The notes beneath the pieces were generated by a model that did no database searches, was not told where the DNA came from, and saw only the letters and a list, made by a program, of their open reading frames with translations. A DNA stretch of 38,710 nucleotides from Geothrix sp. Its GTDB lineage: Bacteria; Acidobacteriota; Holophagae; Holophagales; Holophagaceae. The position numbers were made by a program, and so were the translations under genes. Of the stretch, positions 13,636 to 21,429 are shown piece by piece; positions within the stretch are counted from its first letter, which is position 1, and every line of letters begins with the position of its first letter. Location of the stretch: positions 1 to 38,710 of the forward strand of contig JAVBYJ010000044.1 of NCBI GenBank assembly GCA_030824075.1, in the 5' to 3' direction.

Positions 13636-15996
13636 ATGCGGCCTTCACGTCTTTCTCATCATCTTCGAGTCACCGGAAGGCGGACCCGGTTCGGGGCACT
13701 GACCTTGGCCCTGGTGGCCTCCTGCCTCATTCCAGCTGTGGCCATGGCCAGTCCCGCTCAGGTCATGGCATTCAACATACCTTCCCAACCCCTGAGCCGG
13801 GCCCTTGAGGTCCTCACCCGTCAAACAGGATGGCGGATCACGGTCGAACCGGGCCTGCTCGCGGGTCGGACCGCGGCGAGCCTTCAGGGGACGGTCACAC
13901 CGCAGGAAGCCTTGAAACGCCTGCTTCAGGGCACAGGACTGGAGGCCCGTGTCGATGGCCAGACCGCAACCATCTTGCCCTCACCCCACGAAGCAGTCCT
14001 GTCGGAGGTGCGGGTGAAGGCCGGCGCCACCCGGGAAACCGCCACGACCGCGGTGCCTGGATACCGCCCACGTCGCTCGGTGACGGCCACCAAAACGGAT
14101 ACTCCCCTTGCGGAGACCCCCCAGGCGATCTCGGTGGTGAGTCGCGAACAGATCGAGGACCAGGGGTCCACCTCTCTCAACGATGTCCTGAACTACGCCT
14201 CGGGTGTGCGTTCGAACGCCTACGGCGTGGACAGCCGCGGTGACTGGGTGCGGGTGCGCGGCAGCGAACCCGTGCAGTTCCTCGACGGACTCCAGCAGAT
14301 CTTCGGCTACAACAACAGCGTCCGCCCCGATCCCTATTCCCTGGAGCGAGTCGAAGTCCTTCGCGGCCCCTCCTCGGTCCTCTACGGCCAGGGCAGCACG
14401 GGGGGCGTCATCAACCTCCAGAGCAAGCGCCCCCAGACCGAACGGCAGGCCGAGATCGGCATTCAGCTCGGCAGCTTCAACCGCCGCCAGCTCCAGGGCG
14501 ATACCACCGGCCCGCTGACCGACGATGGGACCTGGTCCTACCGGGTCGTGGCCCTGGCTCGCAAGAGCGACACTCAGGTGGATTTCGTACCGGATGACCG
14601 CCTGATGTTGGCCCCTTCTCTGGCCTGGCGGCCCGACGCCGACACCAGCCTGGTGGTGCAGGCCTACTGGCAGAAGGACGAAACTGGCTCCAGCGCGACC
14701 TTCCTCCCCTGGTCCGGCACCCTGCTGCCCAACCCCAACGGGCAGATCCCCACGAACCGCTTCGTCAGCGAACCCGGCTTTGACGAATACATCATGCGGC
14801 GCGCCAGCATCGGATACCTCTTCGAACATCGTTTCGCCAGCGCGTGGACGGTGCGTCAGAACGTCCGCTACGCGGCCAACAAGGGCAGCTATCAAACCCT
14901 GTACCCCGCCAGCAATTTCATGGACCCCCTGAACCCCTACCTGGATTCGAACCAGCGACTCATCAGCCGCTACATCTGGGTCAACAAGCGGGATGGTCAG
15001 GCCCTCGTGGCCGACCAGTCCCTGGAAGGCGTCCTGCGCACGTCGGGAGTGGAACATCGGCTGCTCCTGGGGGTGGACCACACCCGGTACAGCGAGGACG
15101 CCGAGTCGGGCTTCGGCTTCAATCCGAGCTTCGACCTCTACGCGCCTGAGTACGGCCACTTCACACCGCCTGCCCTGAGCCGCAATCCCGGGGTTCTGCA
15201 GCGCCAGACGGGCCTCTACCTTCAGGACCAGATGACGTTCGCCTCCCGCTGGTCCCTTCTCCTGGGACTCCGGCATGACCGCCTGAGCAATGACCTCGAG
15301 GGCGCCGCCACGGAACATGATCGCGCCACCACCAAGCGCGCCGCCCTGATGTACCGCTCCGACCAGGGCTGGTCACCCTACGCCAGCTACAGCGAGTCCT
15401 TCCTGCCCGTGTCTGGGACCAACTTCTACAGCCAGCGGTACAAGCCTCTGCGCGGGGAGCAGGTGGAAGTGGGCCTCAAGTTCCAGAGCCAATCCGGGGC
15501 GACCCTGAACGTGGCCCTGTACGACCTGCGGGAGAAGAACCGCCAGATCAACGACCCCGCCCAGCCTCTCAACATGTTGCAACTCGGGGAGACACGAAAC
15601 CGCGGCCTCGAAGTCGAGGCCAAGACCCGCCTCGGTCGAAGCTTCGAGCTGGTGGCGAACTACGATCACACCAACCTGGATGCCGAGCTGGAGGTCGTAC
15701 CTCGCGATCAGGGATCCCTGTGGGGACGCTGGCGCTTCAGCTTGGCCGGAATGACGGGCTGGAGCATCGGTGCGGGCCTGCGTCACACCAGCTCGTTCCG
15801 GAATCCCGGTGCGCCGGTGGTCCCGGCCACAACCCTGATCGACGCCTTGTGCGCCTTGGATACGGGAAGCTGGCGCTATGCGCTGAACGTCAACAATCTG
15901 ACCGACAAAATCCACGCCACCACCGTCCTGAGTCGCGGCGACACGTGGTACGGACCGCGTCGCAACGTGCAAGCCAGCATCACCTTCCGGTTCTAG
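13636..15996 (+). CDS. TonB-dependent siderophore/heme receptor with N-terminal STN domain
   Basis: This 786-aa outer-membrane receptor starts at ATG 13636 with AAGGAG upstream. A signal peptide (residues 1-39, ending AMA) is followed by an STN domain (about 46-116; FNIPSQPLSRALEVLTRQTG), a candidate TonB box near 122-129, a plug (about 150-265, with TPQAISVVSREQI and VEVLRGPSSVLYGQGSTGGVINL) and a 22-strand-type barrel ending in the expected Phe (ITFRF). STN receptors usually signal to a partner anti-sigma factor, yet no sigma/anti-sigma pair lies nearby. Overall pattern is that of ferric-siderophore receptors (FpvA/FoxA type). The HemS-like gene upstream makes heme a candidate ligand; the PepSY gene downstream points to ferric siderophore reduction. 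The substrate is undecided. Confidence 0.9.
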   Translation: MRPSRLSHHLRVTGRRTRFGALTLALVASCLIPAVAMASPAQVMAFNIPSQPLSRALEVLTRQTGWRITVEPGLLAGRTAASLQGTVTPQEALKRLLQGTGLEARVDGQTATILPSPHEAVLSEVRVKAGATRETATTAVPGYRPRRSVTATKTDTPLAETPQAISVVSREQIEDQGSTSLNDVLNYASGVRSNAYGVDSRGDWVRVRGSEPVQFLDGLQQIFGYNNSVRPDPYSLERVEVLRGPSSVLYGQGSTGGVINLQSKRPQTERQAEIGIQLGSFNRRQLQGDTTGPLTDDGTWSYRVVALARKSDTQVDFVPDDRLMLAPSLAWRPDADTSLVVQAYWQKDETGSSATFLPWSGTLLPNPNGQIPTNRFVSEPGFDEYIMRRASIGYLFEHRFASAWTVRQNVRYAANKGSYQTLYPASNFMDPLNPYLDSNQRLISRYIWVNKRDGQALVADQSLEGVLRTSGVEHRLLLGVDHTRYSEDAESGFGFNPSFDLYAPEYGHFTPPALSRNPGVLQRQTGLYLQDQMTFASRWSLLLGLRHDRLSNDLEGAATEHDRATTKRAALMYRSDQGWSPYASYSESFLPVSGTNFYSQRYKPLRGEQVEVGLKFQSQSGATLNVALYDLREKNRQINDPAQPLNMLQLGETRNRGLEVEAKTRLGRSFELVANYDHTNLDAELEVVPRDQGSLWGRWRFSLAGMTGWSIGAGLRHTSSFRNPGAPVVPATTLIDALCALDTGSWRYALNVNNLTDKIHATTVLSRGDTWYGPRRNVQASITFRF

Positions 15997-16012
15997 AGAG
16001 AGGGGGTCCGCC

Positions 16013-17221
16013 ATGCTCCGTAGGCTGCTTGTGTCACTGCACCGCTGGTTCGGCCTCGGAGCGGCGGGCTTCCTCTTCATCGCCGGGATCACCGGCGCCG
16101 TGATCTCCTGGGATCACGAGCTGGACGCCTGGCTGAATCCCCACCTGTTCAAGGCTCAGAATGCCGGCTCCCCGAAACCCATCGCCGAGTTGATCGAACG
16201 CATCGAATCGGCCGATCCCCGCGTTCGCGTCCGCTTTACACCCCTGGAGGTCGAACCAGGGCAGGCACTGACCGTGTCTGTGGAACCACGCATCGATCCA
16301 ACCAGCGGCAAGCTCTTCGAACCTGGCTATAACCAGGTGGCGGTGGATCCCGTCTCGGGGGACATCCAGGGGCGGCGCGAATGGGGCCGCATCTCCTTGA
16401 CCCGCGAAAACCTGCTGCCCTTCCTGTACAAGCTTCACTACAGCATGCACCTTCCAAGGGCAGGAGGCATCGAGCTCGGCATCTGGTTGATGGGCCTCAT
16501 CGCCATGACCTGGATCGTGGACAGTTTCATTGCCTTGTGGATCTCCTTCCCGTCCCCTGCGACCTGGGTCCACGCCTTCCTCTTCCGGTGGCGGCAGGGT
16601 GGTTTCCGCCTGGTCTTCGACCTGCATCGATCCGGTGGCGTTTGGGTTTGGCCCCTGGTGCTTTTGCTCGCCCTGACCTCGGTGGGCATGAACCTGAACC
16701 GGGAGGTCATGCGCCCCGTGGTGTCCTGGTTCTCCACGCTCACCCCATCTCCCTTCGCCGAGCGCCAGATGGCGACCCCGGGGCAACCCATCGAACCCAA
16801 GGTAGCGATGGCCCAGGTTCTTGATTTGGCGCGATCTGAAGCCCGAGCGAGGGGGTGGACAGCTCCCGCCGGGGGGGTATTTCTATCCACGGAATGGGGC
16901 CTCTGGGGGGTGGGGTTTTTCGATCGTGGCCACAGCCATGGCGACGGCGGCCTGGGGAATCCTTGGCTCTATTTTGATTCGGGCACCGGCCTGCTTGTGG
17001 GCGCGGACGTTCCAGGCACGGGAAGTGCCGGGGACCTGCTCTTGCAGGCCATGTTCCCCCTCCACTCCGGACGCATCCTCGGCCAACCCGGAAGAATCCT
17101 GATTTCCTTGATGGGGCTCGTCATCGCGACATTCAGTGTGACCGGTGTGTGGCTCTGGTTCCGCAAAGCCAAGGCTCGCCGGAAGATTGGAGGCGTTGAA
17201 TACAACCAGCTCGATAGGTGA
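16013..17221 (+). CDS. PepSY-associated inner-membrane protein, putative iron-uptake reductase
   Basis: This 402-aa protein follows the receptor by 16 bp with a GAGGGGG ribosome-binding site, so it is surely in the same operon. It begins with LHRWFGLGAAGFLFIAGITGAVISW, the typical first helix of the PepSY-TM family (key residues H10, W12 and the GxxG pattern), then a periplasmic PepSY region with VDPVSGDIQGRREW, further helices at about 150-175 and 205-228, a second periplasmic part (YFDSGTGLLV) and a last helix near 362-385 followed by a basic tail. Histidines at the helix ends (LHYSMHL, DLHRSGG, FPLHSGR) could hold heme. Relatives such as FoxB and FhuF-independent PepSY reductases work with ferric-siderophore receptors, releasing iron by reduction. 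Confidence 0.85.
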   Translation: MLRRLLVSLHRWFGLGAAGFLFIAGITGAVISWDHELDAWLNPHLFKAQNAGSPKPIAELIERIESADPRVRVRFTPLEVEPGQALTVSVEPRIDPTSGKLFEPGYNQVAVDPVSGDIQGRREWGRISLTRENLLPFLYKLHYSMHLPRAGGIELGIWLMGLIAMTWIVDSFIALWISFPSPATWVHAFLFRWRQGGFRLVFDLHRSGGVWVWPLVLLLALTSVGMNLNREVMRPVVSWFSTLTPSPFAERQMATPGQPIEPKVAMAQVLDLARSEARARGWTAPAGGVFLSTEWGLWGVGFFDRGHSHGDGGLGNPWLYFDSGTGLLVGADVPGTGSAGDLLLQAMFPLHSGRILGQPGRILISLMGLVIATFSVTGVWLWFRKAKARRKIGGVEYNQLDR

Positions 17222-17241
17222 TGGGCGTTGATCTCCACCTT

Positions 17242-19389
17242 CTACGCCAGCGCCTTCTCCAACACTCCCGTCAGGGCCTGGAGGCTGAAGGGCTTCTGGA
17301 TGAAGCCGGCCGGTCGGACCCCAGCCAGGGGTTCAATGACCTCCTGTTCACAGTAGCCGCTGGCCAGAACCACCCTCACCTTGGGGTCGCGCGCCTTCAT
17401 CAGCAGAAAGGCTTCCTTGCCGTCCATCCTCGGCATGGTGAGGTCCATGAAGACAAGGGCGAACTCATCAGGCTTGAACCGCTCGAGCGCCTCGTACCCA
17501 TCTCGGGCGGACACCACCTGAAATCCAAGATGCTGGAGCATGTTGGCGAAGCTGGCTCTCAGGTCAGCTTCATCATCGACCAGAAGGGCCTTGCCCTGGA
17601 ATCGGTTCTTCGGAGACTCCGGATCCATCTGCCGGGTCTCTGGCGCCTCCGCCGCGCTGGCCCGGAAATGAACCTGGAAGACACTTCCCTTGCCTGGATC
17701 CGAATGGATCTCGATACCAGCCTTGTGGCCACGGAGGATGCCGAGCATGGCCGAAAGCCCCAGCCCTCGGCCTGACCCCTTGGTGCTGAAGAAGGGATCG
17801 AACAGGTGGGCCAGGATCTCCGGATCCATGCCGCATCCCGTGTCTGACACCCGGAGGGTGACATAACGGCCGGGTTCCAACCCCTGCCCGGAAAAGGCGG
17901 TGTCCGATTCTTGCGCGTCGATCCACCGGAGGCCCGTTCCGATGCTGATGACGCCATCTGTCTCTCCGATGGCCTCCGAGGCATTGGTGACGAGGTTCAT
18001 CACCACCTGCTGAAGCTGGGCTGAATCCGCCTCAATGGCCGGAAGGCCCGAGGCAAAGTCGTACTCCAGCCGAACCCTTTTCGAAATGGACACCGCCAGG
18101 AGATGGGTGATCTCCGCCACGTGCTGATTGAGGTCCAGGGGCTCCACCACGAATCGGCCCTTGCCTGAATAGGCCAGCATCTGGCGAGTGAGCTCGGTCG
18201 CCTTCCGGATGGTGCCGTCCATGTTCTCCAGATACCGGCCGGAGGCGGCGCCGATGGGGAGTTTCATCTGAGCCATGTTGAGGTTCCCGAGCATGGCGCT
18301 CAGCAGGTTGTTGAAGTCGTGAGCAATGCCCCCCGCCAATACCCCGAGGCCTTCGAGTTTCTGCGCCTGACGCAGGGCCGCCTCGCCCCGTCTGCGCTCC
18401 GAGATATCCGTGAACATCACCAGCCATTGATCGCCGATCATCGCCGCCTGGATCTCCAGATGGGCGGTGCGGCCATCCTTGCAGACCACGGGGTACTCGA
18501 TGGGCGGAATGTTCTTGCCGGTGGTGGCGGCCGTGGCGCAGGCCTCGCTCCAGCGGGTGGCGGACCGACCTCGTGCCTCAGGATCGGGGTAGGCCTTCTC
18601 CCACCAGGTTCCCAGATCGGGAAGGTCCGCTGCGGTGTAGCCGAGAAGCTGTTCGAAGCTGTGGTTCACATAGTCCACCCGGCCTTCCACCGTGGTCACG
18701 CAGATGGGAATCGGGGCATTCATCACCAGGGACCGGAAGCGGGTTTCGCTCTCCCGCTGAGCCGCCAGGGAGGCTCCGAGCCGAAGGCGCTCCCGGTGGT
18801 ACCCCTCCAGCACCACCCAGAGGATGAGGACACATACGCCGCTGCAGAGCAGGAACCCGGTGACGAGATCGAGGAACCGCCCCTCTGGTGTTGAAAAGGG
18901 CCAGACCAGCGCCGGATGCAGCCGTTCGGCCCACAACAGGGCCAATCCGTTGAGCAGGTATAACCCCAGCATCCACCCGCGCGTCCGCCCGTTGAAGAAG
19001 ATCACCAGATACATGGCCGCCGTGAGGTGGAACATCCCGATGCTGCCCTGGGAACCCCCATTGCCGAACCAGATCAGGTCGAGGTTGGCCATGAGCAGGA
19101 AGAAGAGCAGCTTCGTGCCGTAGTGCCCATGGAAGGTGGCCCAATAGAGCAGCAGGCAAGACACCCCGAGTGCAACCACGGACAGGTTCACGAAGACCGG
19201 CAGGTCCTGGGGGTGGTTCAGAGGTGCCACCACGAAGATCGCCAGCAGTCCGGCCAGCAGCGTCAGCCCCTTGAACAGGCGCTGCTCGATCGTCACGGAT
19301 TCATCCTGGAAGGCCCGGATGAACGGGGCGCTCCACCGCCTGGTCCGCGAGAGGACGGCCGCACGAAGGTCTGATCGACGAAGGCGCAA
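17242..19389 (-). CDS. Membrane-bound hybrid histidine kinase (PAS, kinase, receiver)
   Basis: This 715-aa sensor has six hydrophobic segments between residues 41 and 194, a PAS domain (about 215-335), a dimerisation/phosphoacceptor region with H357 in GIAHDFNN, an ATPase domain (N box MNLVTNASEAIG near 464-474, DTGCGM near 516-521, GRGLGL near 540-545) and a C-terminal receiver with D605/D606, phospho-acceptor D649 (FMDLTMPRMDG) and K699. The class resembles hybrid kinases lacking a DNA-binding output. The start is uncertain: TTG 19389 is the only codon before an upstream stop, but GTG 19296 has a better AGGA site and would drop 31 residues. It converges on the iron operon (20-bp gap) and diverges from pepD. 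No partner regulator is nearby, so its signal is unknown. Confidence 0.9.
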   Translation of the reverse strand: MRLRRSDLRAAVLSRTRRWSAPFIRAFQDESVTIEQRLFKGLTLLAGLLAIFVVAPLNHPQDLPVFVNLSVVALGVSCLLLYWATFHGHYGTKLLFFLLMANLDLIWFGNGGSQGSIGMFHLTAAMYLVIFFNGRTRGWMLGLYLLNGLALLWAERLHPALVWPFSTPEGRFLDLVTGFLLCSGVCVLILWVVLEGYHRERLRLGASLAAQRESETRFRSLVMNAPIPICVTTVEGRVDYVNHSFEQLLGYTAADLPDLGTWWEKAYPDPEARGRSATRWSEACATAATTGKNIPPIEYPVVCKDGRTAHLEIQAAMIGDQWLVMFTDISERRRGEAALRQAQKLEGLGVLAGGIAHDFNNLLSAMLGNLNMAQMKLPIGAASGRYLENMDGTIRKATELTRQMLAYSGKGRFVVEPLDLNQHVAEITHLLAVSISKRVRLEYDFASGLPAIEADSAQLQQVVMNLVTNASEAIGETDGVISIGTGLRWIDAQESDTAFSGQGLEPGRYVTLRVSDTGCGMDPEILAHLFDPFFSTKGSGRGLGLSAMLGILRGHKAGIEIHSDPGKGSVFQVHFRASAAEAPETRQMDPESPKNRFQGKALLVDDEADLRASFANMLQHLGFQVVSARDGYEALERFKPDEFALVFMDLTMPRMDGKEAFLLMKARDPKVRVVLASGYCEQEVIEPLAGVRPAGFIQKPFSLQALTGVLEKALA

Positions 19390-19501
19390 GGTTGGCTCGA
19401 AAGGGGTTCCGGAGTGACCGTGACCGGTTTTTCCTCATCGGAGTAAGGGGCTGGATTCCCTAAATAAGAGCAGGTTTCAAGGCTCATGAGGGCTCAACCA
19501 T

Positions 19502-19517
19502 CGTGATCCCGGTCACG
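19502..19517. promoter_or_regulatory. CRP-like palindrome between the kinase and pepD
   Basis: CGTGA and TCACG flank six bases, the arm spacing of CRP-type sites, in the 206-bp divergent region. The site is 78 bases before the pepD start and about 110 before the kinase start. One outer base in each arm differs from the classical TGTGA/TCACA. Confidence 0.3.
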
Positions 19518-19595
19518 CCGGCCACAGGAAGCCACCGGTACTCTGAAAGCACCACTCCGGCTTCAAGCCGGCCCCGTCTTCACCTTGGAGGCTCT

Positions 19596-21044
19596 GTGAA
19601 CGCTCTGCTCGAAACCCTCGAACCAAAGTCGATCTGGTCCTATTTCCTGGAGCTGTCAAAGATCCCCCGCGGATCCAAACATGAAGCCGCCGCCGCCGCC
19701 TGGGTGGCCGATCAGGCCAAAGCCCTCGGCTGCGAGGTGGAACGGGACGAGGTCGGCAATGTGATCATCCGAAAGAAGGCGACGCCTGGGAAAGAAGGCC
19801 ACCCGACCGTCTGCCTCCAGGCCCACGTGGACATGGTCTGTGAGAAGAACGAGGGTACCGACCACGACTTCACCCGGGATGCCATCCAGGTATGGAAGGA
19901 TGGCGACCTCCTCCGGGCCAAGGGCACCACCCTGGGCGCCGACAACGGCATTGGCGTGGGCGCGGCCCTGGCGGTCCTGGCCAGCAAAGACATCGCCCAT
20001 GGCCCGATCGAAGTGCTGATCACCATCGACGAAGAGACGGGTCTCACCGGAGCCAACGGCCTCCAGCCGGGCCGCCTGAAAGCCAAGTTCCTCCTCAACC
20101 TCGACAGCGAGGAGGAGGGCTTCCTGACCATCGGATGCGCCGGGGGCGTGGATACCATCGCCACCCGGAAGCTTACCCGCACCGCGCCCCCGGCCGGCAG
20201 CCGCGCCTACCGCCTGAAAGTATTCGGCCTCAAGGGGGGACACTCCGGCATCGATATCCCCTCGGGCCGGGGCAACGCCATCCGGCTCCTGGCCCAGGTG
20301 CTTGGCGCCCTGAAGCCGGGGTTCGGACTTGCCCTCGCCTCCATCAAGGGCGGCAACAAGCGCAACGCCATCCCCCGCGAGGCTTCGGCGATGATCTTCC
20401 TGGATCCCGCAAAGGAACAGGCCTTCCGCGAGGTCCTGGTTGGCCACGAAGCCCATTGGCGCGCGGCTCTGGGCGCCTTCGATCCCGGCCTTCACCTGGC
20501 CCTCGAACCCGCTGAAGCCACCCAGGCCATGACCGCAGCCGATGCCGATGCGCTCATTCACCTCCTGATGTCCCTGCCCCACGGCGTCGAGGCCATGAGC
20601 CCTGATATCAAGGGCCTGGTCCAGACCTCCACCAACCTGGGCGTGATCGACACCCGCGAGGACATGGTCGAAGTGAACCTGCTCACCCGCAGTTCGGTCG
20701 ACGCCTCCAAGGTGGCACTGTCCGAACGCATCGCCGCCACCTGCGCCCTGGGCGGGTTCGAGTCCCACACCACCGGCGGCTACCCTGGCTGGAAGCCCGA
20801 GCCCGAGGCCTCTTTGGTTCGCATCGTCAACGACGCCAACCAGTCCGTGTTCGGAAAACCCCTGGAGATCATGGCCATCCACGCCGGCCTCGAATGTGGC
20901 CTCATCGGCGAAAAATACGCCGGCATGGAGATGGTGTCCTTCGGCCCCAGCATGTGGGACGTGCACACCCCTGACGAACACGTGAGCGTGCCCTCGGTCG
21001 GCAACTTCTGGAAGCTGCTGGTAGCCGTCCTCGAAGCCGTGTAG
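19596..21044 (+). CDS. pepD: Aminoacyl-histidine dipeptidase (peptidase M20C, PepD)
   Basis: PepD hydrolyses dipeptides, including those with a C-terminal histidine such as carnosine, in the cytoplasm with two zinc ions. The protein has 482 aa, the usual length of about 485. Metal and catalytic residues are in place: H77 and D79 (QAHVDMV), D116 (GADNGIG), E146/E147 (DEETGL), D170 (NLDSEEEG) and a late His in AIHAGLECG. The start is GTG 19596, with GGAGG four bases upstream; the frame is open further upstream but unrelated to the family. It stands alone, with a hairpin after its stop and tRNA-Ser beyond. I see nothing unusual in it. Confidence 0.93.
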   Translation: MNALLETLEPKSIWSYFLELSKIPRGSKHEAAAAAWVADQAKALGCEVERDEVGNVIIRKKATPGKEGHPTVCLQAHVDMVCEKNEGTDHDFTRDAIQVWKDGDLLRAKGTTLGADNGIGVGAALAVLASKDIAHGPIEVLITIDEETGLTGANGLQPGRLKAKFLLNLDSEEEGFLTIGCAGGVDTIATRKLTRTAPPAGSRAYRLKVFGLKGGHSGIDIPSGRGNAIRLLAQVLGALKPGFGLALASIKGGNKRNAIPREASAMIFLDPAKEQAFREVLVGHEAHWRAALGAFDPGLHLALEPAEATQAMTAADADALIHLLMSLPHGVEAMSPDIKGLVQTSTNLGVIDTREDMVEVNLLTRSSVDASKVALSERIAATCALGGFESHTTGGYPGWKPEPEASLVRIVNDANQSVFGKPLEIMAIHAGLECGLIGEKYAGMEMVSFGPSMWDVHTPDEHVSVPSVGNFWKLLVAVLEAV

Positions 21045-21055
21045 CCCTGTCCATT

Positions 21056-21085
21056 CACGGCCCTTGGCCATGGGCCGGGGCCGTG
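21056..21085 (+). terminator. Hairpin after pepD
   Basis: A long stem: CACGGCCC (21056-21063) pairs with GGGCCGTG (21078-21085), and inside GGCC pairs with GGCC around an ATG loop. It begins 12 bases after the pepD stop and is followed by ATAATCTTG, a weak T-tract. It separates pepD from the tRNA gene. Confidence 0.6.
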
Positions 21086-21122
21086 ATAATCTTGCTGCTT
21101 CCGCCTTTGCGTGGAAGCCATG

Positions 21123-21213
21123 GGAGAGTTGTCCGAGTGGTTTAAGGAGCACGCCTGGAAAGTGTGTGTAGGTCAAAAGCTTACCGAGGGTTCGAATCCC
21201 TCACTCTCCGCCA
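21123..21213 (+). tRNA. tRNA-Ser (anticodon GGA)
   Basis: The acceptor stem GGAGAGT (21123-21129) pairs with ACTCTCC (21203-21209); discriminator G and an encoded CCA (21211-21213) follow. The anticodon arm CACGC / GTGTG encloses the loop CTGGAAA with anticodon GGA at 21157-21159, reading UCC and UCU serine codons. A long variable arm (about 21168-21185) is typical of tRNA-Ser, and the T arm has GGTTCGAATCC. Confidence 0.95.
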
Positions 21214-21216
21214 GAC

Positions 21217-21247
21217 GCCCTGGAATCAATAGATTCCGGGGCTTTTT
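21217..21247 (+). terminator. Rho-independent terminator after tRNA-Ser
   Basis: An 11-bp stem (GCCCTGGAATC / GATTCCGGGGC, one G-U pair) with an AATA loop is followed by TTTTT. It starts three bases after the tRNA CCA end. Confidence 0.9.
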
Positions 21248-21429
21248 CTTGCCCTCTAAAGAGGCCGTCGATTCGCCTGCGGAGGTTGCGCAAGTCCCCT
21301 GCCCCCTCGACGAGGCGCCATCGCGGGGCAGGTCGAAGGGACGGTGATTCGCTGTGCCGCCTGATTTCCGTGGCCCTGGTTGCCGCCGCCCCGTTTGTCC
21401 CTGAAGCTAGAGACCAAAGAGGCCAGCCC

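Noticed and set aside
13981..15318. Antisense frame of 445 codons over the TonB receptor
   Set aside because: Composition artefact; the receptor on the plus strand explains the sequence fully.
19656..21176. Antisense frame of about 500 codons over pepD
   Set aside because: Shadow of a well-conserved gene with all PepD residues on the plus strand.
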